DNA of 64,000 bases from Codonopsis lanceolata (GCA_013146195.2 CM028382.1:61731596-61795595); one strand, 5' to 3'. Positions 1-10,516 are shown, counted from the stretch's first letter. Numbers and translations are program-made. The notes: generated by a model from the letters alone, not told the origin.

Positions 1-1060
1 ATTGAAATAAATTTACGATATTATTTTATAGAAGTTACGATTAATATTATTAAATGGATATTGGTTATAAAAATCTTTAGATAAAATATTTTTTACGTTA
101 ATCACCAAAAGTCATCTATCTAAATATTTTTTAAACAAATATCAATTTTCAACCAATGTTTGTTACATCACTTTTATTGGTAATTATAGTAGAGATACAT
201 CTTAGTGAAAAATTATTGTTGTTAGTGAAATAAATTGTGCAACTTGATGCACAAATTTCTTTACGTATCATTTGTTTATTAGCAAAAATAATTGTGCAAA
301 TGTATTATACTCGGTCAGAGTATCGAAATGATATATTTATTTATCCAAAATGAGTTTTGGATGAATAAGATATTTATGCTTAAAATATAATACTTGTTGA
401 AAAATTAGTGTTTTTAGTAAAATAAATTGTGAAACTTGAGGCACTAATTTCTTTACATGTCATTTGTTTGTTGATGAAGATAATTGTGCAAATGTGTTCT
501 ACATGGTAAGATCATCAAGATGATATATTTATTTGTCCAAATCGAGTTTTGGATGAATAAAATATTAAGGCTTACAAGTATAATATTTGTTGAAAAAAAA
601 GTATTTTTAGAGAAAAAAAATTATACAACTTGAAGCACGAATTTCTTTATATGTTATTTATTTGTTGGCAAAAATAATTGTGTCAATGTGTTCTACTCCG
701 TAAGAGCATCGAAATAATATATTTATTTGTCCAAATCGAGTTTTGGATGAATAATATGTCAATACTTAAAATATGGTGTTAGAAGTGGATCATTAAAGTA
801 AAATACTCACCTAATACCAATATAATAATATTATCACATGTTGGTTAAGAAATGATGTTGGTAGTAAAAGTCTTTCTATATAAGACTTTCACTATTATTA
901 ACAATAGAATATATTAATAATAAATTATTAATATCACAATATTATATTAACTATTATTAATTATTATTTTTAGCTAATAACTAGAAAATAAAAAGTCTCC
1001 ATCCAAGTAGTGTAGAGGCTATCAAAAGTTGGATGATTTAATATACTATAGTATTGATGT
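1..1060. repeat. AT-rich dispersed repeat block (copy 1)
   Basis: No gene is seen. The stretch at about 61-210 closely resembles 38690-38770 and 57570-57667 (shared text such as ccaatgtttgttacatcac and ggtaattatagtaga). The stretch at about 775-1060 resembles 39010-39260. This is therefore one of at least three copies of a repeat family into which the large LTR elements further right were inserted. Its class is not recognised; no terminal repeats or coding capacity were found. Confidence 0.75.
212..775. repeat. About 190-bp tandem repeat, three units
   Basis: Three head-to-tail units start near 232, 423 and 618, marked by aaattgtgcaacttg and its variants. Each runs through a tcatttgtttgttgg-like stretch, a tctactcggt-like stretch and gagttttggatgaata. 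Spacings are about 191 and 195 bp. A single related unit is present at about 38840-39000, so the amplification is local to this copy. Confidence 0.8.
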
Positions 1061-1559
1061 CAACATTTTCTTTGGATTATCAATATAGGCCTAAAAGGAA
1101 AAAAAAAAAAAAAAAAGAAGTTTATACACATTCAATCTTTCTATTCACTACAAACCAGTCCCTGTACTTATAATTACATGGTTTACCCACTGCCCGTTAG
1201 AAAATGCACATGAATGAATAAATAATGATACATATCGATGTAATGGTCGAAAATTTCAAGTAATTGAATGGAAGGACAAATTGTGTCACAAAACTATGAT
1301 ACACATAAAAGTTGTATAAAGACTAATCATGTGATTAGAAAGTGTGATGTAGAGTATTAAATATCAAATCAAACTTCCTTAAAAACCCATTTGGGTTGGA
1401 CTTAATTTAACAAAATCTTAAAGGAGAAATTACTCGCAATACCTTTTCGTAAATATTTATTCGTTTTATTTTTTTCAATCGTTCAAGTTTATTTTTGAAA
1501 AAATGTTTATAAAATGCCCAAATCGACTTTTTTGACAGCTCTGAAAAACATTTATTGTG
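1061..1559. other. Intergenic, no gene seen
   Basis: AT-rich sequence with a 20-base A tract near 1098-1117. No ORF, splice pattern or repeat end could be supported. Confidence 0.6.
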
Positions 1560-2200
1560 GCAACGAGTGTTAGGTCGTCGCGGTCAAGAAGGTGGCGCTC
1601 CTTCGTAGGGGTAGGAGGGCAACACCCCTGAAAGGTAAACGATTTTTCTGATTCCTTAAGTACGATATTGGAATAGACATGAGCTGAGTTGGATGATTTT
1701 TCAGTAAGGACGAAGGCGGAGAAGGAGGAAGAAGAAGAAGGTGGAGGACATGAAGATCTGGTTCATTATAATTGTGCAGTGCGATGTATCAATATTTGTT
1801 GTGCGATGCATTAATTGAGTACTTGAATTGGTACAGTGCGATGCATAATTGGATCAGGTAATTTTAATTGATGCATTGTAGTGCAAATTTTTGATGCAAC
1901 GCGATGTAAAAATGAATTTGCTAGTTTAAATTGATGCATTACCTTGCAAAAATTAATGTACTGCGATGCATAATTGGATTAGGTAATTTAAATTGATGTA
2001 TCGTGATGCAAAATGGATGCTGCGCAATGCAAATTTGGATTAGGTAGTTTAAATTGATTTATCGCGGTGCAAACATTGTTCCACATTGCCTTCCATTCAT
2101 TAAGAGTATCATAGTCTTTTCATCACCAAAAGTGTCTTTTTCTAGTTTTTAAAAAAGGGGACACAATTGGGACAGTCCTTTATAGACAATATTTAACCCT
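1560..2200 (+). repeat. Left copy of an inverted dispersed repeat pair
   Basis: Landmarks in order: a GC-rich patch (about 1575-1650), a GA-rich block (1685-1750, containing aaggacgaaggcggagaagg), then degenerate tandem units of about 60 bp built on gcgatgcataattgg (1780-2090), then ttaagagtatcatagtc. The same landmarks occur in reverse complement at about 3180-3910, so the two are inverted copies of one element. Class unknown; probably a non-autonomous transposon. Confidence 0.65.
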
Positions 2201-2284
2201 CAAAGTCCTTTATATTTTTTATTTAACCGGTAAAAGGAACTTTTGGGGTGAAACTTTTGGGGTGAAAAGATGAATATACCCTTA

Positions 2285-2640
2285 ATGCAATTGGATTAGG
2301 TGCAATGCATCGAAAATACATTTTGTGCATCAAAAATCCATTTTGTGAATCAGAAAAAAAATGTGCATCATAAAATAAAAATTGTGCCTCGAAATTTTCA
2401 TCAGGGGTAATCCCTTTGGTGTATCAGGAAAAAATATTGTGCATCATAATTTTCTTCAAGGATAATCAAATTTGTGCATTGGGATTAATTGTGCATCGCA
2501 AATAAAAAATTGGGCATCAGAATTTTGTTCTTGGGTAATCCAGTTTATGCATCAAAAAATAAAAATTGTGCATCAGGATATACTTTTGTATACTAATTCC
2601 AAATTATGCATCGCAATTGTGCATCAGGATGCACAATTCA
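2285..2640. repeat. gtgcatca-rich degenerate repeats
   Basis: The motif gtgcatca(g/t)aa recurs about every 30-80 bp, interspersed with ggtaatcc. It looks like decayed tandem repeats. The short ORFs here are products of the repeat and not genes. Confidence 0.5.
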
Positions 2641-2708
2641 CCTGTTACAGGAGCCTTCACTGGACCATGTATAAAATTGTCTTCTTGTATATATTTCATT
2701 AGAGTGAT

Positions 2709-2759
<51 letters not shown>
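2709..2759. repeat. Compound microsatellite (TG)n(AG)n
   Basis: About ten TG dinucleotides are followed by about fifteen AG dinucleotides, ending directly at an ATG at 2759. (GA)n tracts are common in plant 5' untranslated leaders, which fits a leader for the possible exon that follows. Confidence 0.9.
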
Positions 2760-2764
<5 letters not shown>

Positions 2765-2893
2765 GCAAGTAAAGATGGGATCAAAAGCAAAGCTCAAATG
2801 TCGCAAATCTCGATTCGTTGTGCCAAAGCCGCAATTCTGCTTTCATCCTTGAACCACCTCCTTCATTCGTCAATTAACCATCATCAACACAAG
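2759..2893 (+). CDS. Possible first coding exon, product unknown
   Basis: An ATG directly after the (AG)n tract opens 45 codons (begins MEASKDGIKSK, ends NHHQHK). The exon ends exactly at a good splice donor (AAG|GTACTC at 2893/2894) in phase 0. The composition (Lys/Ser, then Ala/Leu/Ser, then His) is protein-like and unlike the surrounding AT-rich repeats. No following exon was identified; downstream is about 280 bp of AT-rich DNA and then the right copy of the inverted repeat. It could be a gene cut off by repeat insertion, a captured gene fragment, or chance. The product is not recognised. Confidence 0.3.
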
Positions 2894-3179
2894 GTACTCT
2901 CTCATATACATATATACAAACATACAAACATAAACTGGATTACCCATTTTTTCTCTTTAACCGTGTGTTTGATAGAGTGGAAGAACGTTAGAGTGATGGG
3001 TTTTGGTTAATGATTTTGAAAATGAGTTTTAGTTGGTCTATTGAATGTGAAAGAAAGTTGCATTTAAAAAAGATTATTGAACGGGGGCAATTAAGGAATA
3101 ATTTTCTAAAACATGACTTTAGAGGATAAAAAAAAAGTGGTATTAAAAAGGATGAAAATTAAGGAAAAATTATGGATCG

Positions 3180-3910
3180 GTCCACTTTTTGTAGTTTTTA
3201 ATCGCTAAAGTACCCCCTTCTTTCAACCAGAAAAAAGTCATTTTTGTTGACAAAATGACTATGATACCCTTAATAAACCGTAGGCGCGTTATGGAGGTCA
3301 TTATTTTTGCACCGCATTTCAATACTTTAATTGTTTAGCTTAATTGTAATGCGATTCATCAATTTTATAGCATTAATTTTTGCACTGTGATTCAATAATT
3401 TAATTGTGTAGTCTAATTGTATCGCGATTCATCAATGTTTGTACCACGATTTATTAATTTTATTACATTAATTTTTGCACCGCGGTTCAATAGTTTAATT
3501 GTGAGGTCTAATTGTACCGCTATTCATAAATTTTATTGCATTATTTTTTGCATCGCAGTTCAATAGTTTAATTGTCTAGTCTATTTCCACCGCAATTCAT
3601 CAATTTAATTCAATATTTTTGTACCGCGATTCAAAATAGTTTAACTGCCTAGTCTAATTGCACCGCGGTTCAAAATCGTAATGAAACAGACCATGTCCTC
3701 AGTCTTCTTCCTTCTCCTTCGTCGTAAGTCTTCTTATTCCTCCTCTTTCGCCTTCGTCCCTACTGTGAAAATCCTCAAACCCAACACATTTTCATTAAAG
3801 TTTCGTAGTTAGTGATTCATAAAACTCGTTACCTTTTGGGGGCGTTGCCCCCGAAACCCTCGACCTGACCGGGCAGGTTGATCCCTGTTTCGTTACGCAA
3901 TAATGGTGAT
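3180..3910 (-). repeat. Right copy of the inverted repeat pair
   Basis: Read on the minus strand this repeats the order of 1560-2200: GC-rich patch (about 3840-3890), GA-rich block (3695-3785, reverse complement), tandem units, and the ttaagggtatcatagtc text. The tandem part (about 3304-3680) has units starting near 3304, 3378, 3472, 3546 and 3617 (mostly 71-74 bp) built on tttttgcaccgcggttcaatag. Confidence 0.65.
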
Positions 3911-4040
3911 TTCTAAATCCAAAGTGTGTTGTCGAAGCTATTGAAAAAAACAATAATATTTATGGAACAATATTTCAAAAAGTAGTCTTTTGCGATTGAA
4001 AAAAATAACGGGGTACTGGAGGGATTAGAAACTTTGGAAA
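3911..4040. other. Intergenic upstream of the maturase gene
   Basis: AT-rich; no feature beyond the start of the promoter region of the next gene. Confidence 0.5.
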
Positions 4041-4078
4041 AAAGACGGGCCCGAATCTCTCAATCTTAAATGTAAGGA

Positions 4079-4142
4079 AGCCCATGATAGCTCCGAAAAC
4101 TTAATACATTTTATAGGCCCAATTAAGGAAGAGCCCAGCCCA
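4079..4142 (-). promoter_or_regulatory. Cluster of site II (TGGGCC/T) elements
   Basis: Four hexamers lie within 64 bp: agccca (4079-4084), ggccca (4116-4121), and overlapping agccca at 4132-4137 and 4137-4142. On the reverse strand they read TGGGCT or TGGGCC. Clustered site II elements, bound by TCP factors, are known from promoters of plant nuclear genes for mitochondrial and housekeeping proteins. They sit about 300-360 bp upstream of the maturase ATG, which suits a gene whose product is expected in mitochondria. No clear TATA box was seen between them and the ATG. Confidence 0.6.
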
Positions 4143-4439
4143 CATTTGTTATCGTCAAATTCTAAAACCCATGAATGGGCGTCTGGTTTTACACCGGTTA
4201 CAGTACTCAGGTGAAATCAAATCCCGGCGAACACTATTTCATGTAATCATATTCGATTTGCATTCCATTCCTGACCTAACTATGATTCTAGACTTAAATC
4301 GGAATCAGGGTCTTCATCGGCCCCTAACCCTGGAAAAGTCTCTACCCTCAAAGTGGAAGGAATTCTAAATATGGCCTAAATCGACTTCTAGGTGTGCATT
4401 CTACTCCGATAAGCTTCATTCCGACTTTACCTCGGTTCA

Positions 4440-6709
4440 ATGCTCTTCGCCATCCGTCTGGCCACCGCCACTGTCAAGTTCAATCTCAGACTCTCATTTC
4501 TCTCTCCTCCTCGACATCTCTCCAGCCTCTCCGACATAACCCTACTCACCAAAATCCAACTCAAAACCCTCGTCCTCTCTCACTGTCGCCACGGCAAGTT
4601 CTACGACCTTTTCCAAAACGTTGTCACTTCACCCTCCGTCCTCCTCACCGCCTCCCACAACCTCGCCGCACCTGGCCCCAACCATGGCACACCACTCACT
4701 GCGGATTTCATCTCAACCCGTTTCTTCTCAATCCAAGAAATGGCCGAACAGCTCGCCAAAACCCGGTTCGATTTCGAGTCATGTGTATTCAAAACGCCAC
4801 CGTGTAAAGGTGAGTCATCACTCGCGTTACCGAATTTGAAACTTAAAGTTGTTATAGAAGCTATTAGGATGGTTTTAGAAGTTATATATGATGATTATTT
4901 TGTTACTTTTAGCTATGGTGGACGTGTTGGTATGGGCAGACACACAGCGATTCGGTATCTAAAGAACAATGTAGTAAACCCAAGTTGGTGTTTGAATGTT
5001 ACGCTTAATCGGATAAAGTTTGATACAAAGCATGTGAATAAATTGTGTTTAATTATCAAAGAGAAAATAAAAGATGAGGCTCTGATTGATGTAATAAGGA
5101 GGTTGTTTGAGTTGGAGGTTGTGAGGATTGAATTGGGTGGCTGTTGTTTTGGGAGAGGATTTCCGCAAGAATGTGGGTTGAGCTCGATTTTGATTAACAT
5201 TTACTTTAATGGGTTCGATAAGAAAATTCAAGAACTTCGATTATCGTGGAATAGGGAGAATATAAAACTCAAATACGACGATCTTCTTGTAAATCATGGT
5301 ACTGTGTTTTATAAGCCGTCAAAGTTATATGCAGTTAGGTATTTGGACGAGATACTTCTGATGACTTCTGGGACGAAGTTTGTGACATTGGGTTTGAGGA
5401 AACAGGTTTTGGAGTTTTTGGAAGATGATTTGGAATTGGATGTGGATAGGGGGAAAACAGTTATTCATAGTGCTGTTTCCGAGATGATTAATTTTTTGGG
5501 TATTGAGATTCAAGCTGTTCCGCCTTCTGTTTTGCATCCATTGAAGTCTGAAAAGGCGATCAGGGCGCGGAAGAAGTACCTTAGACAGAAAGAAGTGAGA
5601 CTCCAGGAATTGAGAAATGCCAAGGAGCGTAATAGGAAAATACGTGGTTTGAAAATATTTAGTCATGTTTACAAGAAGTTGAAGCAGAGTAACGGGTTCA
5701 GATTTGATTTCCAGATTGAGAATGAAGTCCGAGAAATTTTCAGAGATTGGTCTGACGAAGTAGTGGAGGAGTTTCTTGGGTCTATAGAAGAGCGGGCTAA
5801 CTGGCACCGGAAGCTCTCATCGGGAGATTTTCTCTCTTTAAGAAGGATTAGGGATCAACTGCCGCAAGAGCTTGTGGATGCCTATGACAATTTCAAGAGC
5901 AAGTTGACAAGTATTTGGAGCCCGTGAAAGCTAGGAAGGCATTGGAGGAGAAAGAGAGGAGGGTTGAAGAAGAAGAAGAACGCGTGTATGCTGAAAGAAC
6001 AGTTGAAGATTTGAGCAAGCTATGTGTAAAAGTTAATGCACCTGTTGCACTGATAAAGAAAGCAATTAGGTTGGCTGGGTTTACCAATAATATGGGTAGG
6101 CCAAGGCCAATCACTTCTCTCATGGTTCTTGAAGATAGTGATATTATCAAGTGGTATGCTGGTGTAGGAAGAAGATGGCTTGATTTCTTCTGTTCTTCTC
6201 ACAACTTCAGATACGTGAAAACTGTTGTAACTTATCACTTGAGGTTCTCTTGTATCTTGACTTTAGCTGAAAAGCATGAATCAACCAAGCGTGAGGCTAT
6301 GAAACATTACACTAAGGATTTGAAAGTTTTTGATGTAAATGGAACCGAAGAAGTGCACTTTCCAACAGAAAGGGAGATCAAAATGATGGGAGATAAGAAT
6401 CTTTCGGATCCAAAACCAGTGGATGGAGCTCTCACTATGGCCTTAATCAGATTGGCTTCACACGAGCCTTCACACAGATGTGCTGCTCATTTCTGTTATC
6501 AAACAAATACTACTGTTTATCGGATTCGATTATTGCAAAAAGATCTGAAATTGAGCCCATTAGATGAGAAAAAGTGGGTTCTAGGGATGGGTGTCATTCA
6601 TGAGAGTTTCCATCGGACATGCGTTCCTCTATGCTCTTATCATATAAGTGAGCTATACATTGGTAAACTTACACTACAAGACATTGATTATACTTCATTG
6701 GTGTTGTAA
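4440..6709 (+). CDS. nMAT4: Type II nuclear group II intron maturase, nMAT4-like, one frameshift
   Basis: Intronless gene. Codons 1-495 are open from ATG 4440 to a TGA at 5925. The rest reads on in another frame to TAA 6709, about 756 codons in all, the size expected of nMAT4. The N-terminus (residues 1-35: Arg, Ser, Leu, no acidic residue until position 32) looks like a mitochondrial presequence. A degenerate reverse transcriptase domain follows: GFPQECGLSSILIN near 240-253, and YLDE near 301-304 in place of the catalytic YADD. Then comes the basic maturase X domain (about 370-560), a Glu-rich helix, and a C-terminal region with His/Cys residues like the degenerate DNA-binding/endonuclease domain of nMAT3/nMAT4. 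The family splices mitochondrial group II introns (nMAT4: nad1) and has lost RT activity. The frame break fits loss of one T in the run at 5891-5893. nMAT3 is the alternative. Confidence 0.8.
5885..5927 (+). other. nMAT4: Frameshift inside the maturase gene
   Basis: Upstream codons end ...AYDNF; the other frame picks up as QEQVDKYLEPVKARKALEE without loss of sense. One additional T in the T run at 5891-5893 would join them. Left as it is, translation stops 11 codons later at 5925-5927. No GT...AG intron is needed or visible. Because about 270 codons downstream remain open and conserved in character, a base error in the assembly or a very recent mutation is more likely than an old pseudogene. 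Confidence 0.7.
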
Positions 6710-6748
6710 ATTTATAGAACAGCTGTGGATTGTGTCTGTCTAGGAGTC

Positions 6749-6754
6749 AATAAA
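6749..6754 (+). terminator. Poly(A) signal AATAAA of the maturase gene
   Basis: AATAAA lies 40 bp after the stop codon and is followed by the U-rich ttgttgtatatttc. This fits a plant near-upstream element with neighbouring UGUA. Confidence 0.5.
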
Positions 6755-6759
6755 TTGTT

Positions 6760-7559
6760 GTATATTTCTTAACCATTAGTAGATGCTAGCAAATCTCTCT
6801 TGCTCGCGCAGTCAAAAGCACGAGTCTATTGTGGGCTCGAATTGGGAGCAGGGGTAGAAGCTTTTGGTTCATCCTTTTTATCGTGGCGGAAGTTTGGCTC
6901 AGCTCATTTCAGGTAATGCTCTTAAAGTTTGAGTATATCTTGATTTTGTTCTGTTTGACTTTGTGTTTGTTTGCTTTTTTTGTTAATTTGTAGCTTTTGA
7001 AATTGATTATGGATTTACATGTCTAATATTTTTTACTGTAGATTAATGGGCAATTAGCTTGATTTTGATTGTATTGTAGACTTGTGGTAGACTATTAGTA
7101 TTTGATTGATTTGGACTTGCCTTGACCTATTCTGGAAGCAATTACACTTTGGGGAAAGAAGAAAATTGACGATAGATTAGTGCCTACAAAAGATGGAGTA
7201 CCTTTTTGGAGTTGTTCAAAATAGAATTAAATTATTTTCCCCACGAAACATCTCAGCAGTTGAACTGTTCTTATGTTTTCTTTGGTGCTTGTTTATGTCC
7301 AGTTCTTTTTTATGCTCATGAGAGACATCCCTTGGTTCTTTTCAAATGGTGTATTTGTAGAATTTATATCCAGAAAATGCTTTAAGGTGGTGTAAATAAT
7401 TTATGTTCAGAATGCTTTAAGGTGATTTATAACACTACCGTTTTTCACTAAAGAGCCCCTGTGCGCGGGGTTGGGGTGGAGTGGGGGGAAGGGGTGGATT
7501 AAAAGAACAATAACTATCCTTGGTTGCATTTCCATTTATGTTTTTATATGGTTTGGCAG
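6760..7559 (+). other. Possible intron and exon border upstream of the YG-rich exon
   Basis: A donor-like cag|GTAATG occurs at 6912/6913. A good acceptor (pyrimidine-rich tract ending ttggcag) lies at 7558-7559, with T-rich intron-like sequence between. The open frame before the donor does not make a convincing protein, so the upstream exon of the 7560 exon is not identified. Confidence 0.3.
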
Positions 7560-7709
7560 AGATCTGAATCCAACGGGAATTACTATGGAATGCAAGGATA
7601 TGGTTCATATGGGTATGGCATGCCTCAAAGTCAGTATCCAGCCTTGTATGCTGCTGCATCAGCTTATGGGGAAAATGGTTATGGCAACCAGCAGCAGCCT
7701 GGAAGCTGA
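7560..7709 (+). CDS. Probable 3'-terminal exon, Tyr/Gly/Gln-rich tail of an RNA-binding-type protein
   Basis: After the acceptor at 7558-7559, 49 codons run to a TGA. They start RSESNG and continue as a low-complexity tail rich in Tyr, Gly, Met, Ala and Gln (GYGSYGYGMPQSQYP, later NGYGNQQQPGS). Such tails are typical of plant RRM or KH RNA-binding proteins, but no RRM or KH domain is present, so the family cannot be named. The upstream exons are missing or unrecognised. It may be the end of a transcript read through from the maturase locus, or a captured exon. The following 3' sequence (7710-7830) is T-rich, as in a plant 3' UTR. Confidence 0.4.
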   Translation, partial: RSESNGNYYGMQGYGSYGYGMPQSQYPALYAAASAYGENGYGNQQQPGS

Positions 7710-8734
7710 ACTTTTTGAGCGCTGCTCTAAAGTTAAGTTTGAGTCATCAAACACTTGATGAAACACAGACAATTTGCTCTTTTGTTGGGAGAGAAACTTC
7801 AAATTTGTAGAGATGAATTTTTGTTGTTGATGGATTGGATATAAATTTTTTTAAAAAAAATTATGGAACTGTTCTAGGAATATTATTGAGAAGCTAGCTA
7901 TCTTTTGAAACTGGAGGGGCATAGCCTAGTAGGTTTATGTAGAGATTGCTACTTGTCTTTGTGGTGTAGGACTCGTGATTTTGTAGCAAATTGATTGTCG
8001 ATAATCTTGAGAGAGTCATATTCTGATCCTTCATTATTTTCTCGTGTCTTGTATTGATATCAGAATCGGGTATAAATAACCTGCTAGGAATGAGCAAGAG
8101 CAAGGATGAAACTCTGTTGGTTCTAATCAATTCTTAAGATAGTAATCAAATTAGTCTGGCTTAGACATGCATTCTTTGGCTTTGATTAAGCTTGAGCTGA
8201 TTGGAGCTTGATGAATGATTGTTCGGGTCAACATTTAACATTGAAAGCTCGGATCGGCAGTTACTACGGGTCAAATGTATAGGATCTCTGTAGCGTGTGT
8301 ACAGACTAGCATTTTTACTTGGCCATTGATTTACGATCTGCTTGGTGGAGATTTTCACCCCAAGTTTGGACTTTGGATACAACTTGTACTTTTAAACATC
8401 CGTTTATTATTTGGTTTTTTTTGGGTCAGTTGAATTGTGTGCTTGCACTTACTCTTGCGTGGCTGCAAAAACTCTCTCTCTCTAGCTACTCTCTCTTTGG
8501 TTCTACCAGTTTTCTTTATTTCTCTATTATTTTTTCATCAATTATTATTAAAAGAAAACTCAAATCCCAAAAGAAAAGCCGTTTAATCACCAAGCCAAAC
8601 GCTCCCGATATATTAGGATATGATAGGATTGCATATGTTCTCAAGCTCCTTCATCTTATCTTCAAACTCATCAGCTTCTGCAAGCTGGTTATTTTATATA
8701 ATTACAAATTGGTTGTCAAATGACCAAAATGTCA
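7710..8734. other. Intergenic, no gene seen
   Basis: T/A-rich sequence. The open frame at 8319-8723 has no recognisable domain, no codon bias and no splice context, and is treated as chance. Confidence 0.5.
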
Positions 8735-9250
8735 TTAAAGAAGGCAAATCTCATCCGGGCTGTCAAGACTAAAAATCCAAAAACGCCGATTATCAAATCC
8801 GGAGCATTAAATCCGAGACATTTTTTTTTCAAGACAAAAAAAAAATCCAAAAATACTGATGCCAAATCCAGGCATCAGAATTGTTTAGATAAAAAAAATC
8901 CAAAAATGATGATGCCAAATCTAGGCATCAGAACTGTTTAGACTGTTTTTTCAAGACAAAAAAAAAATTTAAAAATGCTGATTCCAAATCCAGGCATCAG
9001 AACTGTTTAGTCAAAAAAAAATTCAAAAATGATGATGTCAAATCTATGCATCAGAACTATTTAGATCACAAAAAAATCCAAAATGATGACGCCAAATGCG
9101 CATATTGAACCTGCTAGACAAAAAAAATAAAATCCAAAGACGCAGTTCGGGGGCCGCCCTCAAACCCGTTTATCGAACTGCTAGACAGCTTTTTTCAAGA
9201 CTCAAAAAAAATTCCAAAAATGCTGATGTCAATGCTAGACATCAGAACTA
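8735..9250. repeat. Degenerate tandem repeat with A tracts
   Basis: The phrase ggcatcagaactgttta recurs at about 8871, 8924, 8993 and 9046, giving alternating spacings near 53 and 69 bp, separated by caagacaaaaaaaa tracts. A last, more diverged unit (gacatcagaactattaaca, about 9237) abuts the RFC1 fragment at 9255. Confidence 0.7.
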
Positions 9251-9254
9251 TTAA

Positions 9255-9345
9255 CAGTTTTACACATTTTCTCTTTTGTGTGGTGGATCCTTCCTCTCAC
9301 CAAAATTCATAAATCCACCCCGTCCGCCACAACCAGCTGCTACAG
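9255..9345 (-). pseudogene. RFC1: RFC1 (replication factor C large subunit) fragment, distal piece
   Basis: Minus-strand codons read GGRGGFMNFGERKDPPHK, a signature of plant RFC1 just ahead of its BRCT domain. Only this short stretch is present; neither the BRCT nor the AAA+ clamp-loader domain occurs in the window. The piece is separated from the N-terminal RFC1 piece (10517-10990) by an inserted GC-rich-ended element, and an almost identical second copy lies at 11021-11100. It is a non-functional gene fragment. Confidence 0.75.
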
Positions 9346-10516
9346 TTAGAGCTATCAAAACGGGTAAACGGGACGGGTTTGCCTGCGGGTCGGGAAAGCC
9401 CGCCACTAAACGGGCCGAGGTGGGAAAGCCCACAAACTTAACGGTCCTTGAATCCCTAGGCCCAATCCGCCCCGCGTAAGGCCGCGGGCAAGCCCGCAAG
9501 ATTTTGAGCAATCAATACTGAATCTACATTGAAATGCAAACACAAATTCTAAAAATTGAAATCCAAGATTCAAATAGAGAATTAAATGTAGAAATGAAAC
9601 ATCAATCTGATTCAAACTATTAGATTATTGAACATAAAAATTATAAAATGGAGGTCAAACCATTTTGAAAATTTAATATTCAATTCAACTCATTGACTAT
9701 ATATAGTTCTACTTAAAATTTATGTTCGTGGCATTAAATTTAAATGTTTAGCTGGACCAAGAACTAGCTGCCAATATTTTCCAAGCAACCTTTTAATGTC
9801 TTCAAGGATTTGAGATTTTATTCTCCTTTGAGGTAGATCTGGAAGATGGTTTCTCCAAGGATCTGATCTGAGGTAGACAAGCCACGAACTCGCACTTCAG
9901 CAGGGTAGATCTGGAATATAATTTTGAATTTATTCTCCTCTTGGCTCTCGCTATTGCTAGGCTATTTACTTCAAAAAGAGAGCGATGGTGATGCCGATGT
10001 GGATGGTGAGCGGTGATGCCGGTGTGGATGGTGAGCGGTGACGCCGGTGAGGATGGTGAGATTGAGCAGTGACGTCGGTGTGGTGGTGAGCAGCGGTTGA
10101 AGATGAAGAGAATAGGGAGAGAGATGAAGATGTTAGACGTCCGTAAAAAGAGGGGGATGAGCAATGACTTTGAAGAAATAGAGAGAGAGAGAAGGGGGAG
10201 GGGGAGTGCGGCTGAAGTAGTGAAGTGATAAGAAGATTTATATTTTAGGGTAGAAAAAATCTTTCAAGTTTATTAAATAATAAAATTTATATGTCAAGCC
10301 CAATGGACAATGGTCCTAATCAGTTGTAAATTGAAGGCCTAAAATCAAAAGTATCAATTATCACTCAAATGACGGGCAGCCTGTCCCCGCCCCGCAAAAG
10401 GCCACAGCCCGTGAGGCCCGCTCCTAAACGGTCCTTCAATTTCTTGGCCCAACCCGTCCTTTTTAGTGGGGGGCATGCTCGCTGCTTAGCCCCATTTATT
10501 CGACTCGCCTAGCTAT
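9346..10516. mobile_element. Non-autonomous hAT-like element inserted in the RFC1 fragment
   Basis: The RFC1 reading stops at about 9345 and resumes at about 10517. The 1.17-kb insert begins tagagctatcaaaacgggtaaacggg, and its ends are rich in GGGC/GCCC words, as in many plant hAT derivatives. Both end zones hold the same phrase in direct orientation (taacggtccttgaat at about 9439 and taaacggtccttcaat at about 10425). The interior has a gatggtgagcggtga minisatellite (about 9980-10090). No transposase and no clear 8-bp target duplication were found, so the class is tentative. Confidence 0.5.

Noticed and set aside
4171..4368. 65-codon ORF upstream of the maturase as an upstream ORF or extra N-terminus
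   Set aside because: It ends before 4440 in a different context and shows no targeting or domain features. A regulatory uORF cannot be excluded but has no support.
5325..5807. 160-codon minus-strand ORF across the maturase
   Set aside because: It is a shadow of the conserved RT/X-domain codons on the plus strand.
4440..6709. Maturase gene as a LINE or LTR reverse transcriptase remnant
   Set aside because: There is no YADD, no endonuclease or RNase H, and no poly(A) tail or LTR. The sequence has the maturase X domain, a presequence-like start and a host-type promoter.
8319..8723. 134-codon plus-strand ORF
   Set aside because: AT-rich, hydrophobic and without motifs or splice context; it overlaps nothing conserved.
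9276..9615. Plus- and minus-strand ORFs of 67-83 codons beyond the RFC1 block
   Set aside because: They run from the RFC1 fragment into the GC-rich end of the inserted element; only the GFMNFGERKDPPHK block is meaningful.
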